Below, one piece after another: positions 1-7,736 of a stretch of DNA of 49,415 bases. Each line of letters begins with the position of its first letter. Position 1 is the stretch's first letter. The position numbers were made by a program, and so were the translations under genes. Under the pieces are notes generated by a model, which worked only from the letters and a program-made list of their open reading frames with translations, ran no database searches and had not been told where the DNA came from. The stretch spans positions 1 through 49,415 of the forward strand of contig JAADJD010000062.1 in the NCBI GenBank assembly GCA_013150955.1, read 5' to 3'. Origin of the DNA: Calditrichota bacterium. Lineage in GTDB: Bacteria; Calditrichota; Calditrichia; RBG-13-44-9; J042.

Positions 1-6
1 CTCTCC

Positions 7-765
7 TTAATTTTTATTCAAATATCTTAAACGCCAGAACCAAACGGCAACAAACAACAGGTTAATTAATAATGTAAAATATTGGCCATAACGAAAAATG
101 CTAAACTGAAATCTAACCCCAATATAGTAAAGTGCATCCAGTATATTTGATAGCATAAAGAAAAATATGATCAAATTCAAATATTCACTAAGTACAAAAT
201 GTTTTCGATAATAAAAAATCCAGAAGATCATCAGAGAAAAAATGCTGAGCGACTTAAAATAATAAACCTTCTTGCTGTAAATTGGCCAAATTTCTTGAAG
301 GTTCAGCTGGTCAGGTAAGGTAACGATTGAATAAAAATTAAGGAGAGAAAAAGCGATACAAATAATAAAAACAACAATTAGAGATTTACTATATCCGAGA
401 AATTGAGTAAAACCCAACGCATAAAAAAGCAAATAGAGAGAAACAACAAGAATCAAACTGGTTAAAATAATGTCTGCATAAAAATAAGCCGCATTATTAA
501 ATGGGCTGCTCATTATCGTATATAAAAAAAAGGGAATAAGCAAAATAAACGCCAGATAGAAATAAAATATTTTAAAAAGTAAAACAATATCCCGATTATA
601 TTTCGATAGTTTTAGGTTTTCGTTAATTAAAATGTAGGTCAACAAATAGATAAAGTAATAAACATACGACAAAAGAAATTTTTCACCTTTAAAAAAAATA
701 AATATTAATACGATAATGTAGAATAAAATTAACTTTAGGTACTTTTTTGTTAAAGATAAAATCAT
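7..765 (-). CDS. Hypothetical polytopic membrane protein
   Basis: No family is recognised. The 252-residue product is almost entirely hydrophobic, with about seven predicted membrane spans separated by short Lys/Asn/Tyr-rich loops and a basic C-terminus (WRLRYLNKN), so it is an integral inner-membrane protein. The ATG is preceded by AGAGGGA on the minus strand, a usable ribosome-binding site. The gene is visibly more AT-rich than the rest of the window and uses many Ile, Phe, Tyr and Asn codons, which suggests a different origin from its neighbours. A strong terminator (834-868) lies just upstream and separates it from the repeat-protein gene, so it needs its own promoter in 766-833. It could be the membrane part of a sensor, but nothing in the sequence proves that. 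Confidence 0.6.
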   Translation of the reverse strand: MILSLTKKYLKLILFYIIVLIFIFFKGEKFLLSYVYYFIYLLTYILINENLKLSKYNRDIVLLFKIFYFYLAFILLIPFFLYTIMSSPFNNAAYFYADIILTSLILVVSLYLLFYALGFTQFLGYSKSLIVVFIICIAFSLLNFYSIVTLPDQLNLQEIWPIYSKKVYYFKSLSIFSLMIFWIFYYRKHFVLSEYLNLIIFFFMLSNILDALYYIGVRFQFSIFRYGQYFTLLINLLFVAVWFWRLRYLNKN

Positions 766-833
766 TCCCTCTATAAGTTATAGTTTAACCATTAAATTAT
801 CGTCATTTTTCTCTTGAAAGTTAGTTAAAAATA

Positions 834-868
834 AAAAAGTGCTAATCCACATGGGATTAGCACTTTTT
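834..868 (-). terminator. Rho-independent terminator of the WNP-repeat gene
   Basis: A perfect 15-bp stem (834-848 pairing with 854-868) with a 5-base loop acatg. The stem ends in A/T runs on both sides, so it can act in either direction. It lies 25 bases past the stop codon of the minus-strand repeat-protein gene and insulates the membrane-protein gene downstream. Confidence 0.88.
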
Positions 869-892
869 ATCTCAATTAAAGAGTTTTCTGTT

Positions 893-1510
893 CTATCGAG
901 GCAATCCAGGAGGAGGAATCGGATTCCAAATATTCACTCGCGGCAATCCAGGTGGGGGAATCGGATTCCAGATTGAAGCCTCTCCTTTTTGTTCATTTTT
1001 CAACTCATTAACAGCTAAGGCCACTCGCGGCAAACCAGGAGGTGGAATGGGGTTCCAAATGGACAACCGCGGCAAACCGGGAGGAGGAATCGGATTCCAG
1101 ATAGCGACCCGAGGTAACCCAGGAGGAGGAATTGGATTCCAGATCTCTGTTCGAGGTAACCCGGGTGGGGGGATTGGATTCCAGATCGACAAACGAGGCA
1201 ATCCAGGGGGCGGTATCGGGTTCCAAATAGAAATCCGAGGTAACCCCGGTGGGGGAATCGGATTCCATATGGAAATGTCCAGATTTTCTTCTGACGGAGG
1301 CGGTAACGGATTCCAAACATTCAAATTCACAACATCCATAGATGCATCCGGAGAAAAAGAACTATTGGACACAAAATTAACAAAATAAGCACCTGAAACC
1401 GTTACCTTTGCATCTACCGTACCGAAAGTGGTAGATGCAAAAAGACTCAGCGTGAAGATGAGGGCTAATGCCAAGCCCACGACCAGGAGCTTTTTGATGA
1501 TAGTACGCAT
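893..1510 (-). CDS. Secreted proline-rich protein with IWNPIPPPGLPR repeats
   Basis: No known family is recognised. The product has a clear signal peptide (MRTIIKK, then a hydrophobic stretch to about residue 25) and so is exported. The C-terminal two-thirds is a repeat array: one degenerate unit (NVWNPLPPPSEE), then eight exact copies of IWNPIPPPGLPR, mostly on a 14-residue period with two variable residues between units (IS, LS, TE, VA, LS, VN). A 16-residue spacer with KNEQK interrupts the array before the last two units, and the final unit ends at the stop codon. The start at 1510 is chosen because AAGGAGGT lies just upstream; an in-frame upstream start at 1540 has no such site. The array could be a polyproline-type binding surface or a precursor cut after Arg; function is unknown. 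Confidence 0.85.
   Translation of the reverse strand: MRTIIKKLLVVGLALALIFTLSLFASTTFGTVDAKVTVSGAYFVNFVSNSSFSPDASMDVVNLNVWNPLPPPSEENLDISIWNPIPPPGLPRISIWNPIPPPGLPRLSIWNPIPPPGLPRTEIWNPIPPPGLPRVAIWNPIPPPGLPRLSIWNPIPPPGLPRVALAVNELKNEQKGEASIWNPIPPPGLPRVNIWNPIPPPGLPR
896..1290 (-). repeat. Intragenic 42-bp tandem repeat array
   Basis: Eight units encoding IWNPIPPPGLPR, six consecutive and two after a spacer of about 45 bp. At the DNA level the units differ at many third codon positions (Arg cga/cgc, Pro and Gly-pairing codons variable), while the encoded 12-mer is invariant. Confidence 0.85.
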
Positions 1511-1579
1511 AACGTACCTCCTTTGGGTTAGATGGGACAAAATTATTGGGACAAATTAACGATTTAATCTTCTTTTGTC

Positions 1580-2065
1580 TTATTTTATTTCCTGTTTAAT
1601 GGCTTCCAGATGTTTTCGAGTGGTTAAAAATTTTTCTCGATTCTGACGATCGATCTTCTCCTGCCGATTGTTCAAAATTAACCAGGAAAAAAACTCATCC
1701 TTGTAGAATAAAATAAACTGATCATTTAACCGGATATGGGGAATTTTCTTGCGTCGGATATGGGTATAAACCGACTTTTTGTGATGCAAATCCAGGTAGG
1801 GATACACATCTTCCACACTCATCATCTCGCGATAGGCAGGCATCCGTTTTATAAACCAGTACCGGTTTTGCTTCTTATACGCACCAAATATTTTATTGGC
1901 TATGGCCATGCGGCGCAAAGGCAATCCTGGACTGCTCTGACTGTCCCGTAACAGGCCAGCATCATGTAGCCAACGTGCAGCTTCCATTAATGGCACTTCT
2001 GCCACGTTATTTTCTCTTAATTTTGATTGGAGAAAATTATTAATTTCCGCTATATTTTTAAACAT
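1580..2065 (-). CDS. Helix-turn-helix (excisionase/MerR-like) protein, probable DNA-binding
   Basis: A 161-residue soluble, basic protein. Residues of about 80-130 (MSVEDVYPYLDLHHKKSVYT, then basic residues and FYKDEFFSWL) have the layout of the small winged helix used by excisionase/HTH_17 proteins: sense a position in an array, turn, basic recognition strand, then an 'F..W' helix. The N-terminal half (VPLMEAARWLHDAGLLRDSQ) may be a second small helical domain. The ribosome-binding site before the ATG at 2065 is weak. It is divergent from the SDR gene across about 140 bp and precedes the WNP-repeat gene on the same strand with a 69-bp gap, so it could be cotranscribed with it or regulate it. 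That link is inference, and the family call is by pattern only. Confidence 0.55.
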   Translation of the reverse strand: MFKNIAEINNFLQSKLRENNVAEVPLMEAARWLHDAGLLRDSQSSPGLPLRRMAIANKIFGAYKKQNRYWFIKRMPAYREMMSVEDVYPYLDLHHKKSVYTHIRRKKIPHIRLNDQFILFYKDEFFSWLILNNRQEKIDRQNREKFLTTRKHLEAIKQEIK

Positions 2066-2208
2066 GGTAGAAAAAGTATAAATACTTTCGATTTAAAAAA
2101 CAAATTTTCTGACAAAATGATTACCAATAGTAACATATTGTAGTTTATACAAACAAGCAAAACCCCTGAAATTGTATTTAATGTAAAAATAACAACGGGA
2201 GAACAACG

Positions 2209-2943
2209 ATGGAAATGAAAAATAGAGTCGTGTTCATTACAGGAAGCGCTGAACGGGTAGGAAAACACATTGCCCTTTTTTTGGCTCAAAAAGGGGCTTC
2301 TGTTGTGATTCACTATCATACAAAAAAAGAAAAAGCCCGGCAAACTGCTCAAGAAATTGCTCAATTGGGAACCCCTCCCCTGGTCGTTCAGGGGGACATT
2401 TCAAGTGCAGCCGATTGGGAACGCATGCGGGACACCATCCTTCAACACCACGGCCGCATTGACGTCCTGGTCAACAATGCCGCGATTTTCTACAAAACAC
2501 CCTTTCTGGACTCCGACGAAAAGGACTGGGATCGTTTTATGAATGTCAATTTGAAAAGCGTCTACCTGGGATCAAGAATTATTGGCGCCGAAATGGTTCG
2601 CCAAAAAAGCGGTAAAATAATAAATATTGCGGATGTTTCGGCTTACACCATCTGGCCGCAATATATTCCCTATTGCGTTTCCAAAGCCGGGGTCATTGCT
2701 CTTACCAGAGGCCTGGCCAAAGCCCTTGCCCCCCATGTCCTGGTAAACGCCATTGCACCGGGTACCATTTTACTTGCCGAGCAGTATGATGAAGAAGAGG
2801 AGATGGCCTTAATCCAGAAAACCCCCTTAAAACGCATCGGCGATCCGCAGGATATTGCCGCAACGGTGGCCTTTTTGATTGAAGGCAGCGACTTTATTAC
2901 CGGTGCCGTAATCAATGTAGATGGAGGGCGTTCCCTGACCTGA
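2209..2943 (+). CDS. SDR-family oxidoreductase, pteridine reductase (FolM/PTR1)-like
   Basis: A classical short-chain dehydrogenase of 244 residues that probably uses NADPH. The cofactor motif is TGSAERVG near residue 11, followed by NNAA near residue 90 and the catalytic Tyr-x3-Lys in YCVSK. The position normally held by the catalytic Ser carries Asp (IINIADVSAY). Together with a TGSAxRVG glycine motif this is the signature of pteridine and dihydromonapterin reductases rather than FabG. The C-terminus ends in the usual FITGAVINVDGG. The likely role is reduction of a pterin or folate-like cofactor in the cytoplasm. A FabG-like reductase with an unusual active site is the alternative. Start at 2209; a second ATG lies two codons in. 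Confidence 0.75.
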   Translation: MEMKNRVVFITGSAERVGKHIALFLAQKGASVVIHYHTKKEKARQTAQEIAQLGTPPLVVQGDISSAADWERMRDTILQHHGRIDVLVNNAAIFYKTPFLDSDEKDWDRFMNVNLKSVYLGSRIIGAEMVRQKSGKIINIADVSAYTIWPQYIPYCVSKAGVIALTRGLAKALAPHVLVNAIAPGTILLAEQYDEEEEMALIQKTPLKRIGDPQDIAATVAFLIEGSDFITGAVINVDGGRSLT

Positions 2944-3215
2944 TTACTCCCCACTGCAGCATTCTAATCCCTGAAAATTGCCCTCATCCACAAAATTGGA
3001 TGGAGCGGGAACGTTTATCGTTTCACACTCGTTTATTGGATAGCCGTGGGTGGTAAAAAGGCATCTGAATATAAAAAAGTTTAAAATTTAGATAAGTTTT
3101 AAAAAGATTAAAAGCAAAAATATATTTAAATTGAAAATTTTAAATTAATTTGTTATTATTGGAAGTCTAAATGAAACTGGAAAAATTGACGTTTTAGGCG
3201 AGTGGAGGTGTATAA
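2944..3215. other. Intergenic region, promoter side of the pentapeptide gene
   Basis: A gap of 272 bp. The first part has a weak hairpin (CATCCA / TGGATG around 2985-3002) without a T-run. The second part, from about 3070, is strongly AT-rich and is the likely promoter region of the next gene. No ORF or RNA was recognised. Confidence 0.4.
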
Positions 3216-4103
3216 ATGACGTATCATAAATGTGCTGAAGAAGGTTGCCCTTTTAAACCCATTTCTTTTTCCCACTATTGCTGGCAACATATTCCTGATA
3301 AAAAAGCGTTTCTAAAAAAGTTACGCAAGAATATAGAGGGATCCGTTGCCCCCGTAACCCTGGATAAAATCGTTCTGGAAAACTACGATCTTTCAGGATT
3401 GGATTTGCGGAGTGCATCCTTTAACGGTGCGGTGTTCATTGATGTGGATTTTAGCAACTCCAATCTGACCAATATTAATTTTAAACGAAGCTTTATCCAG
3501 GGATCAAAATTCCATCACACCAAACTGATTCAGGCGACCTTAAGCAGCACCATTATCCTGGATTCCGAGTTTGTGGATGTGGACATGTCTCTGGTGGAAG
3601 GCAACTTACTGAAAATCAAAAATACGCGTTTCGAGAATCTCTACATTAAATCCGCCGATCTGAAAAATTCCTTCTGGAAGCAGGTGGAATTCAAATCGGT
3701 ACAGATCATCGATGGTAATTTTATGATGAGCTTTTTTGACAACCTGGTGGTCACCGACAGCAAACTGGATAATGCGTTATGTTCTGGAAGTCAATTTTAC
3801 AAGTGTATTTTTAATATGAATGATCTAATTGAAGTGAACTTCATTGGCTGCCTGATCGATGAAAATGAATACAAAAACAATCTGCTTCAAAACTGTCGGT
3901 TTGCCACCGCCATTATTCGAAATACAACATATGAAAACTGTAAAATCACCAAACCAATCATGCGAGAAACTCAGATTGTTAATAGCACATTTCCACGATG
4001 TACGATTACCACGCCAGTATTACAGCGGGCAGTGCTGATTCACACGAATCTGAATGTTAAAAAACTGGCAAATGCCAACACGGAAGGCCTGGTCGTGATG
4101 TAA
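3216..4103 (+). CDS. Pentapeptide-repeat-like protein with N-terminal Cys/His motif
   Basis: A 295-residue cytoplasmic protein. After residue 55 it follows the A(D/N)LxX style of pentapeptide repeats (YDLSGLDLRSASFNGAVFID and onwards), which fold as a right-handed quadrilateral beta-helix. The repeats become irregular towards the C-terminus, where Cys and Thr positions alternate (NCRF, NTTYENCKI, CTITTPVL). The N-terminus carries C6-x4-C11-x10-C22-x2-H25, a probable small zinc-binding knuckle that would link the helix to another partner. A strong ribosome-binding site (GGAGGTG) precedes the ATG. It is monocistronic, closed by a terminator at 4132. Function cannot be assigned; related proteins bind or mimic DNA-associated surfaces, but that is not shown here. 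Confidence 0.8.
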   Translation: MTYHKCAEEGCPFKPISFSHYCWQHIPDKKAFLKKLRKNIEGSVAPVTLDKIVLENYDLSGLDLRSASFNGAVFIDVDFSNSNLTNINFKRSFIQGSKFHHTKLIQATLSSTIILDSEFVDVDMSLVEGNLLKIKNTRFENLYIKSADLKNSFWKQVEFKSVQIIDGNFMMSFFDNLVVTDSKLDNALCSGSQFYKCIFNMNDLIEVNFIGCLIDENEYKNNLLQNCRFATAIIRNTTYENCKITKPIMRETQIVNSTFPRCTITTPVLQRAVLIHTNLNVKKLANANTEGLVVM

Positions 4104-4131
4104 TTCTTGCGAAATGCCATCTGATACTTGT

Positions 4132-4160
4132 AAAAAGCCGTCCATATGGATGGCTTTTTT
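4132..4160 (+). terminator. Rho-independent terminator of the pentapeptide gene
   Basis: Inverted repeat AAAAAGCCGTCCAT / ATGGATGGCTTTTTT with one G-T pair and almost no loop, ending in six T. It starts 28 bases after the stop codon. Confidence 0.85.
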
Positions 4161-4194
4161 CTTTTTAGTACTTCGCAGAAAGATTCCGAGTCAC

Positions 4195-4408
4195 TTAAAC
4201 CCAAATAATGCGTTAAACCGCGAATCACGCGAATGAAGCCTTAAAATATAAACAAAATTAGGATCAAACACTTCTTATTCGGATATAATCAAACGAATTT
4301 TATTATTTTTTTTCGCGTTAATTCGTGTCATTGCGTAGACTATTGCATAATCTGGGTTTATTTGTGGTCATTCGCGTGATTCGTGGTCTACAGCATAATC
4401 CGGGTTAA
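4195..4408 (+). repeat. Dispersed intergenic repeat, copy A
   Basis: A 214-bp unit starting TTAAACCCAAATAATGCG and ending ATAATCCGGGTTAA, so its ends are imperfect inverted repeats. The right end holds two successive half-units (…GACTATTGCATAATCTGGGTT, then the terminal one). It shares a 20-base word (CGGATATAATCAAACGAATT, with flanks) with copy B. It lies between convergent genes, and its right end overlaps the 3' end of pgpA. Confidence 0.85.
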
Positions 4409-4837
4409 AAAATGCACCAGAACCATGGCGTAAAGTCCGGCCACCACATCATCCATCATCACTCCCCAGCCATCCGGCAACCCTTGAAATTTATTGACCG
4501 GGAACGGTTTCCAGACATCAAACAAACGAAAGGCACCAAAAGCCAGCGCGTAAATCCACCCATTCAATGGCAGGAACAACACACTGATCCACATGCCGAC
4601 CATTTCATCAATCACCACTAAAGAGGGATCATGACGCTCCAATTCCCGCTCCACAAAAGTCGCCGAATACACCCCAACGAAAAAGAAAAACAGGATGCAG
4701 GCAATCAGAATGAACCACCGATCCTGGATCAGGAAATAGGCGGCCAACACGGCTAACAAACTTCCCGCAGTACCGGGCGCTATTGGCGCATAACCGGTAC
4801 CAAATCCCGAAGCAAATATGAAATAAATATTCCGCAT
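4388..4837 (-). CDS. pgpA: Phosphatidylglycerophosphatase A
   Basis: Removes the phosphate from phosphatidylglycerophosphate to give phosphatidylglycerol at the inner membrane. The family pattern is complete: ASGFGTGYAPIAPGTAGS at the N-terminus, IDEMVGMW in the middle, FRLFDVWKPFPV and GVMMDDVVAG near the end, with about four membrane spans. Start 4837 is preferred because GGAAAAA precedes it; an in-frame ATG at 4864 lacks a ribosome-binding site. It is divergent from the CoA-binding gene. The last codons (LTRIML and the stop) come from the end of dispersed repeat copy A, so the native C-terminus was probably replaced or extended by that insertion. The catalytic Asp residues are upstream and intact. 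Confidence 0.9.
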   Translation of the reverse strand: MRNIYFIFASGFGTGYAPIAPGTAGSLLAVLAAYFLIQDRWFILIACILFFFFVGVYSATFVERELERHDPSLVVIDEMVGMWISVLFLPLNGWIYALAFGAFRLFDVWKPFPVNKFQGLPDGWGVMMDDVVAGLYAMVLVHFLTRIML

Positions 4838-4919
4838 GCTTTTTCCGTTTGCTTTTGTAAACATAAAAATAGAAAATCAGCTGGAGTGGAAACAAGTTGA
4901 ATTAAAAAAGGACGGTACG

Positions 4920-5363
4920 ATGCTTAAAAGAGATCCATCTATGGATCAGCAAATTGTAAAGATTTTAACCGCTTACCGAAACGTCGCCATCGTGGGGGCA
5001 TCGAACAAACCGCATCGGGATAGCTTCCAGGTTACGCAATTTCTAATGGAACAGGGCTTTCAGATTTTCCCGGTCAACCCCAATGTCGAGGAAATACTGG
5101 GACGCAAATGCTACCCTTCTTTAATGGACATCCCGGAAACCGTAGAAATCGTCGACATTTTCCGTCGTCCCGAAGAAGTTGTCCCAATCGTGGAACAGGC
5201 CATTGCCATCGGCGCAAAAGTGATCTGGATGCAACTTGGGGTGATCAACGAAGAAGCAGCGCGCCTTGCCCGAAAGAGCGGGCTTTCTGTGATTATGAAT
5301 CGATGTATAAAAATCGAATTTCAGAGATGGATGTCAGACACAGAATATCCTAAAGACCGGTGA
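4920..5363 (+). CDS. CoA-binding domain protein (YccU family)
   Basis: A 147-residue single-domain Rossmann protein of the CoA_binding_2 family. It has the nucleotide-binding VAIVGASNKPHRDS motif near residue 25, VNPNVEEILGRKCYPSL, and the conserved VDIFRRPEEV and IWMQLGV segments. Members bind CoA in the cytoplasm; their physiological role is not settled. The start is placed at 4920 because AAAAGGACGG precedes this ATG; an earlier in-frame ATG (4836) would overlap the start of divergent pgpA. It is followed by a 116-bp gap before mtnA and may share a transcript with it. Confidence 0.85.
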   Translation: MLKRDPSMDQQIVKILTAYRNVAIVGASNKPHRDSFQVTQFLMEQGFQIFPVNPNVEEILGRKCYPSLMDIPETVEIVDIFRRPEEVVPIVEQAIAIGAKVIWMQLGVINEEAARLARKSGLSVIMNRCIKIEFQRWMSDTEYPKDR

Positions 5364-5479
5364 GTCCTAACAGGAGATATCCCCTGGCGATTTACAAAAA
5401 CGCAAAAAATAAAATGCCTTGAAAAATCAGAATGAGTATCCTAAATTTTTTCGTTTACAAGAAAAAAATTTGATGTCGG

Positions 5480-6538
5480 ATGACTCAAGCGCTCGAATGG
5501 AAGGGAAGTTATTTACGAATCATTGATCAAACCCGGCTTCCCTTTCAAAAAGTTTATGTGGACTTGCATACCATTCAGGACGTGCACCATGCCATTCGCT
5601 CCATGCAAGTGCGGGGTGCACCGGTCATTGGCATCACAGCGGCCTATGGATTGTATCTTGGCGTGAAAGATTTCCCCAACGATCACATTTCCCAATTTCA
5701 GGATCAGGTGGCGGCGCATGCGGAATACCTAAAATCCGCCCGACCAACGGCGGTCAATCTGGCCTGGGCAGTGGACTCGATCACCAATAAACTCCGCCAG
5801 CTGCAGATCACCGATGTGGAACAGGGTAAACGCTTTCTTCTTGAGCAGGCACAAGCCCTGCATGACGACGATCGCCGACGGTGCGAGGGCATCGCCCAGA
5901 ACGGAGTTCCCTTAATCCCCCAACGAGCCCGAATTTTAACGCATTGCAATACCGGCGCCCTGGCCACGGGGGGCATCGGTACAGCACTGGGCATTATCTA
6001 CAAAGCACATCAAAATGGGAAAGAGGTGGTGGTATATGCTGATGAAACCCGCCCATTCCTGCAGGGTGCCCGACTCACCGTCTGGGAACTTCAGCAAGCG
6101 GGAATACCGGTCACCTTAATCTGCGATAATATGGCCGCCTGGTTAATGAAACAGGGGCACGTGGATCTGGTTTTAGTCGGGGCAGATCGGATCACCCGCC
6201 ACGGTTATGTGGCAAATAAAATTGGCACGTACAATCTGGCCATACTGGCCCATCATCATAAAATTCCCTTTTATGTGGCGGCTCCCATTTCCACGTTCGA
6301 TTTTCAACTGGAACATGGGGATGACATCCCCATTGAAGAACGTGATTGCGAGGAAATTCGAAACATCCTGGGTCGGTGTGAGGTGGCTCCAGCAAATACA
6401 TCGTGCTGGAATCCAGCGTTCGATGTGACACCACCGGAATTCGTCACTGCCATCATCACCGAGGCTGGAGTCATTGAAACGCCGGTATCCGAAAACATTC
6501 GTCAGTTAAAAGAGAATTTAAAATTAACCATTCATTAA
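5480..6538 (+). CDS. mtnA: S-methyl-5-thioribose-1-phosphate isomerase
   Basis: Converts 5-methylthioribose-1-phosphate to 5-methylthioribulose-1-phosphate in the methionine salvage pathway. At 352 residues it has family length. Motifs seen are VRGAPVIGITAAYG near residue 45, THCNTGALATGG with the catalytic Cys near 156, VYADETRPFLQGARLT, DNMAAWLM, VGADRI with the catalytic Asp near 236, and ANKIGTYNLA. No other methionine-salvage gene is adjacent, so the rest of the pathway must lie elsewhere. The ribosome-binding site is weak. The downstream lipoprotein gene begins 18 bases after the stop and probably shares the transcript. Confidence 0.93.
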   Translation: MTQALEWKGSYLRIIDQTRLPFQKVYVDLHTIQDVHHAIRSMQVRGAPVIGITAAYGLYLGVKDFPNDHISQFQDQVAAHAEYLKSARPTAVNLAWAVDSITNKLRQLQITDVEQGKRFLLEQAQALHDDDRRRCEGIAQNGVPLIPQRARILTHCNTGALATGGIGTALGIIYKAHQNGKEVVVYADETRPFLQGARLTVWELQQAGIPVTLICDNMAAWLMKQGHVDLVLVGADRITRHGYVANKIGTYNLAILAHHHKIPFYVAAPISTFDFQLEHGDDIPIEERDCEEIRNILGRCEVAPANTSCWNPAFDVTPPEFVTAIITEAGVIETPVSENIRQLKENLKLTIH

Positions 6539-6556
6539 ACGGAAGGAGAAGTTCTA

Positions 6557-7648
6557 ATGAAAAAATTGGTAGGCATTGCGTTGATCGCGCTACTGTTGGT
6601 TTCTTTTCTGCTTACAGGTTGTCGTCCCCCCGAGGTGGAAGGGGTAGTAGTGGACATTCAACATGGAATGTACGATAAGGCACTTGAAGGTGCCCAGAAG
6701 GCTGTGGAGTTATACCCCGATAATGCGGAAGCCTGGTATTACCTGGGATTTTTGTATGGCCGCAAGGGCGAATTCAAAAAGATGAACGAAGCATTTGATA
6801 AGGCACTGGCTTTGAATCCCGATCAAAAGGTCAAATATGACAATGTGGACGTGCCTCTGAAAAAAGCCGTGGAACAGATCCGTCTGAATTATTTTGTACA
6901 GAATCACAACTCCGGAATTCAGGACTTCAACAAAGCCAATCAAACGGATGATCCCGAACAGCGCAAACAGTATCTGGCCAGTGCAGCGAAAAAATTCACC
7001 GCAGCACACGAAGCGTATCCCACCCGTGTGGAACCGTTGCAACCCCTGGCCCTGACTTATTTGCAGCTGGGCGATACCGCCACCGCCGAAAAATATTTTT
7101 TGGAAACCCTGCAAACCAACCCCAACAACGACACCCTGCTTTCCATGGTCGGGGAATTTTACATGATGGCGGGGAAACTGGATAAAGCCCAGGAAATGTA
7201 CGACAGGGCGCTGGAAATCAATCCCCAAAACGTGAACGCTCTGTTGGCCATGGCTCAGTTGATGACCACCAAAGACGACTGGGAAAAAGCGGTGACCTAT
7301 TTTGAAAAGGCACTGGAACTGGAACCCGACAACGCTGACATTTCCTTCAACATTGGATTGAGTTACTACCGACTGGAAAAATATCAGGAAGCCATACCTT
7401 ACCTGATGCGCACGCTGGAAAAAGAACCGGACAATGAAAAGGTGTACGAAGTGATTGGCGTATGCTACATTCAGGGTAAAATGTACGAAGAAGCATTGCC
7501 GTTTCTAAAGAAAGCTGTGGAAAAATTTCCGAACAACCATTACCTGTGGAATTACATCGCCATTGCGTATGCCAATCTGGGTAATGATGAAGAAGCCCAA
7601 AAGGCTTACGAAAAGGCCAAAGCACTGGAAAGTGCTCAACTGCAATGA
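6557..7648 (+). CDS. Tetratricopeptide-repeat lipoprotein
   Basis: A 363-residue protein with a lipoprotein signal (hydrophobic residues 4-19, lipobox LTGC with lipidated Cys22). It is therefore anchored on the periplasmic side of the inner or outer membrane. The rest is a chain of tetratricopeptide repeats: two near residues 32-95, then a run of about six from residue 155 onward, each with the A..Y..A.....P pattern (for example AEAWYYLGFLYGRKGEFKK and NADISFNIGLSYYRLEKYQE). Such proteins act as scaffolds for envelope complexes; the partner is unknown. A strong ribosome-binding site (GGAAGGAGAAG) precedes the ATG. The gene closes the mtnA transcript at the terminator at 7676. Confidence 0.88.
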   Translation: MKKLVGIALIALLLVSFLLTGCRPPEVEGVVVDIQHGMYDKALEGAQKAVELYPDNAEAWYYLGFLYGRKGEFKKMNEAFDKALALNPDQKVKYDNVDVPLKKAVEQIRLNYFVQNHNSGIQDFNKANQTDDPEQRKQYLASAAKKFTAAHEAYPTRVEPLQPLALTYLQLGDTATAEKYFLETLQTNPNNDTLLSMVGEFYMMAGKLDKAQEMYDRALEINPQNVNALLAMAQLMTTKDDWEKAVTYFEKALELEPDNADISFNIGLSYYRLEKYQEAIPYLMRTLEKEPDNEKVYEVIGVCYIQGKMYEEALPFLKKAVEKFPNNHYLWNYIAIAYANLGNDEEAQKAYEKAKALESAQLQ

Positions 7649-7675
7649 TCTCTTCGTTTCATGGAATTGCTATGG

Positions 7676-7705
7676 AAAAGGGGCTCCATAGTGAGCCCCT
7701 TTTTT
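7676..7705 (+). terminator. Terminator between convergent TPR lipoprotein and rex genes
   Basis: Stem AAAAGGGGCTC / GAGCCCCTTTTT with a short loop (catagt) and a T-run. It has A residues at the opposite end, so it can also stop the minus-strand rex transcript, whose stop codon is at 7737. Confidence 0.88.
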
Positions 7706-7736
7706 GTTGAAGAAATCAGGAAACTTTCGTACTTAT

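Noticed and set aside
1047-1388. Gly-rich plus-strand frame (GNPGGGIGFQI repeats)
   Set aside because: It is the antisense of the proline-rich repeat array; no ribosome-binding site, and its repeats are forced by the minus-strand repeats.
2985-3002. Hairpin after the SDR gene
   Set aside because: Only a 6-bp stem and no T-run; too weak to call a terminator.
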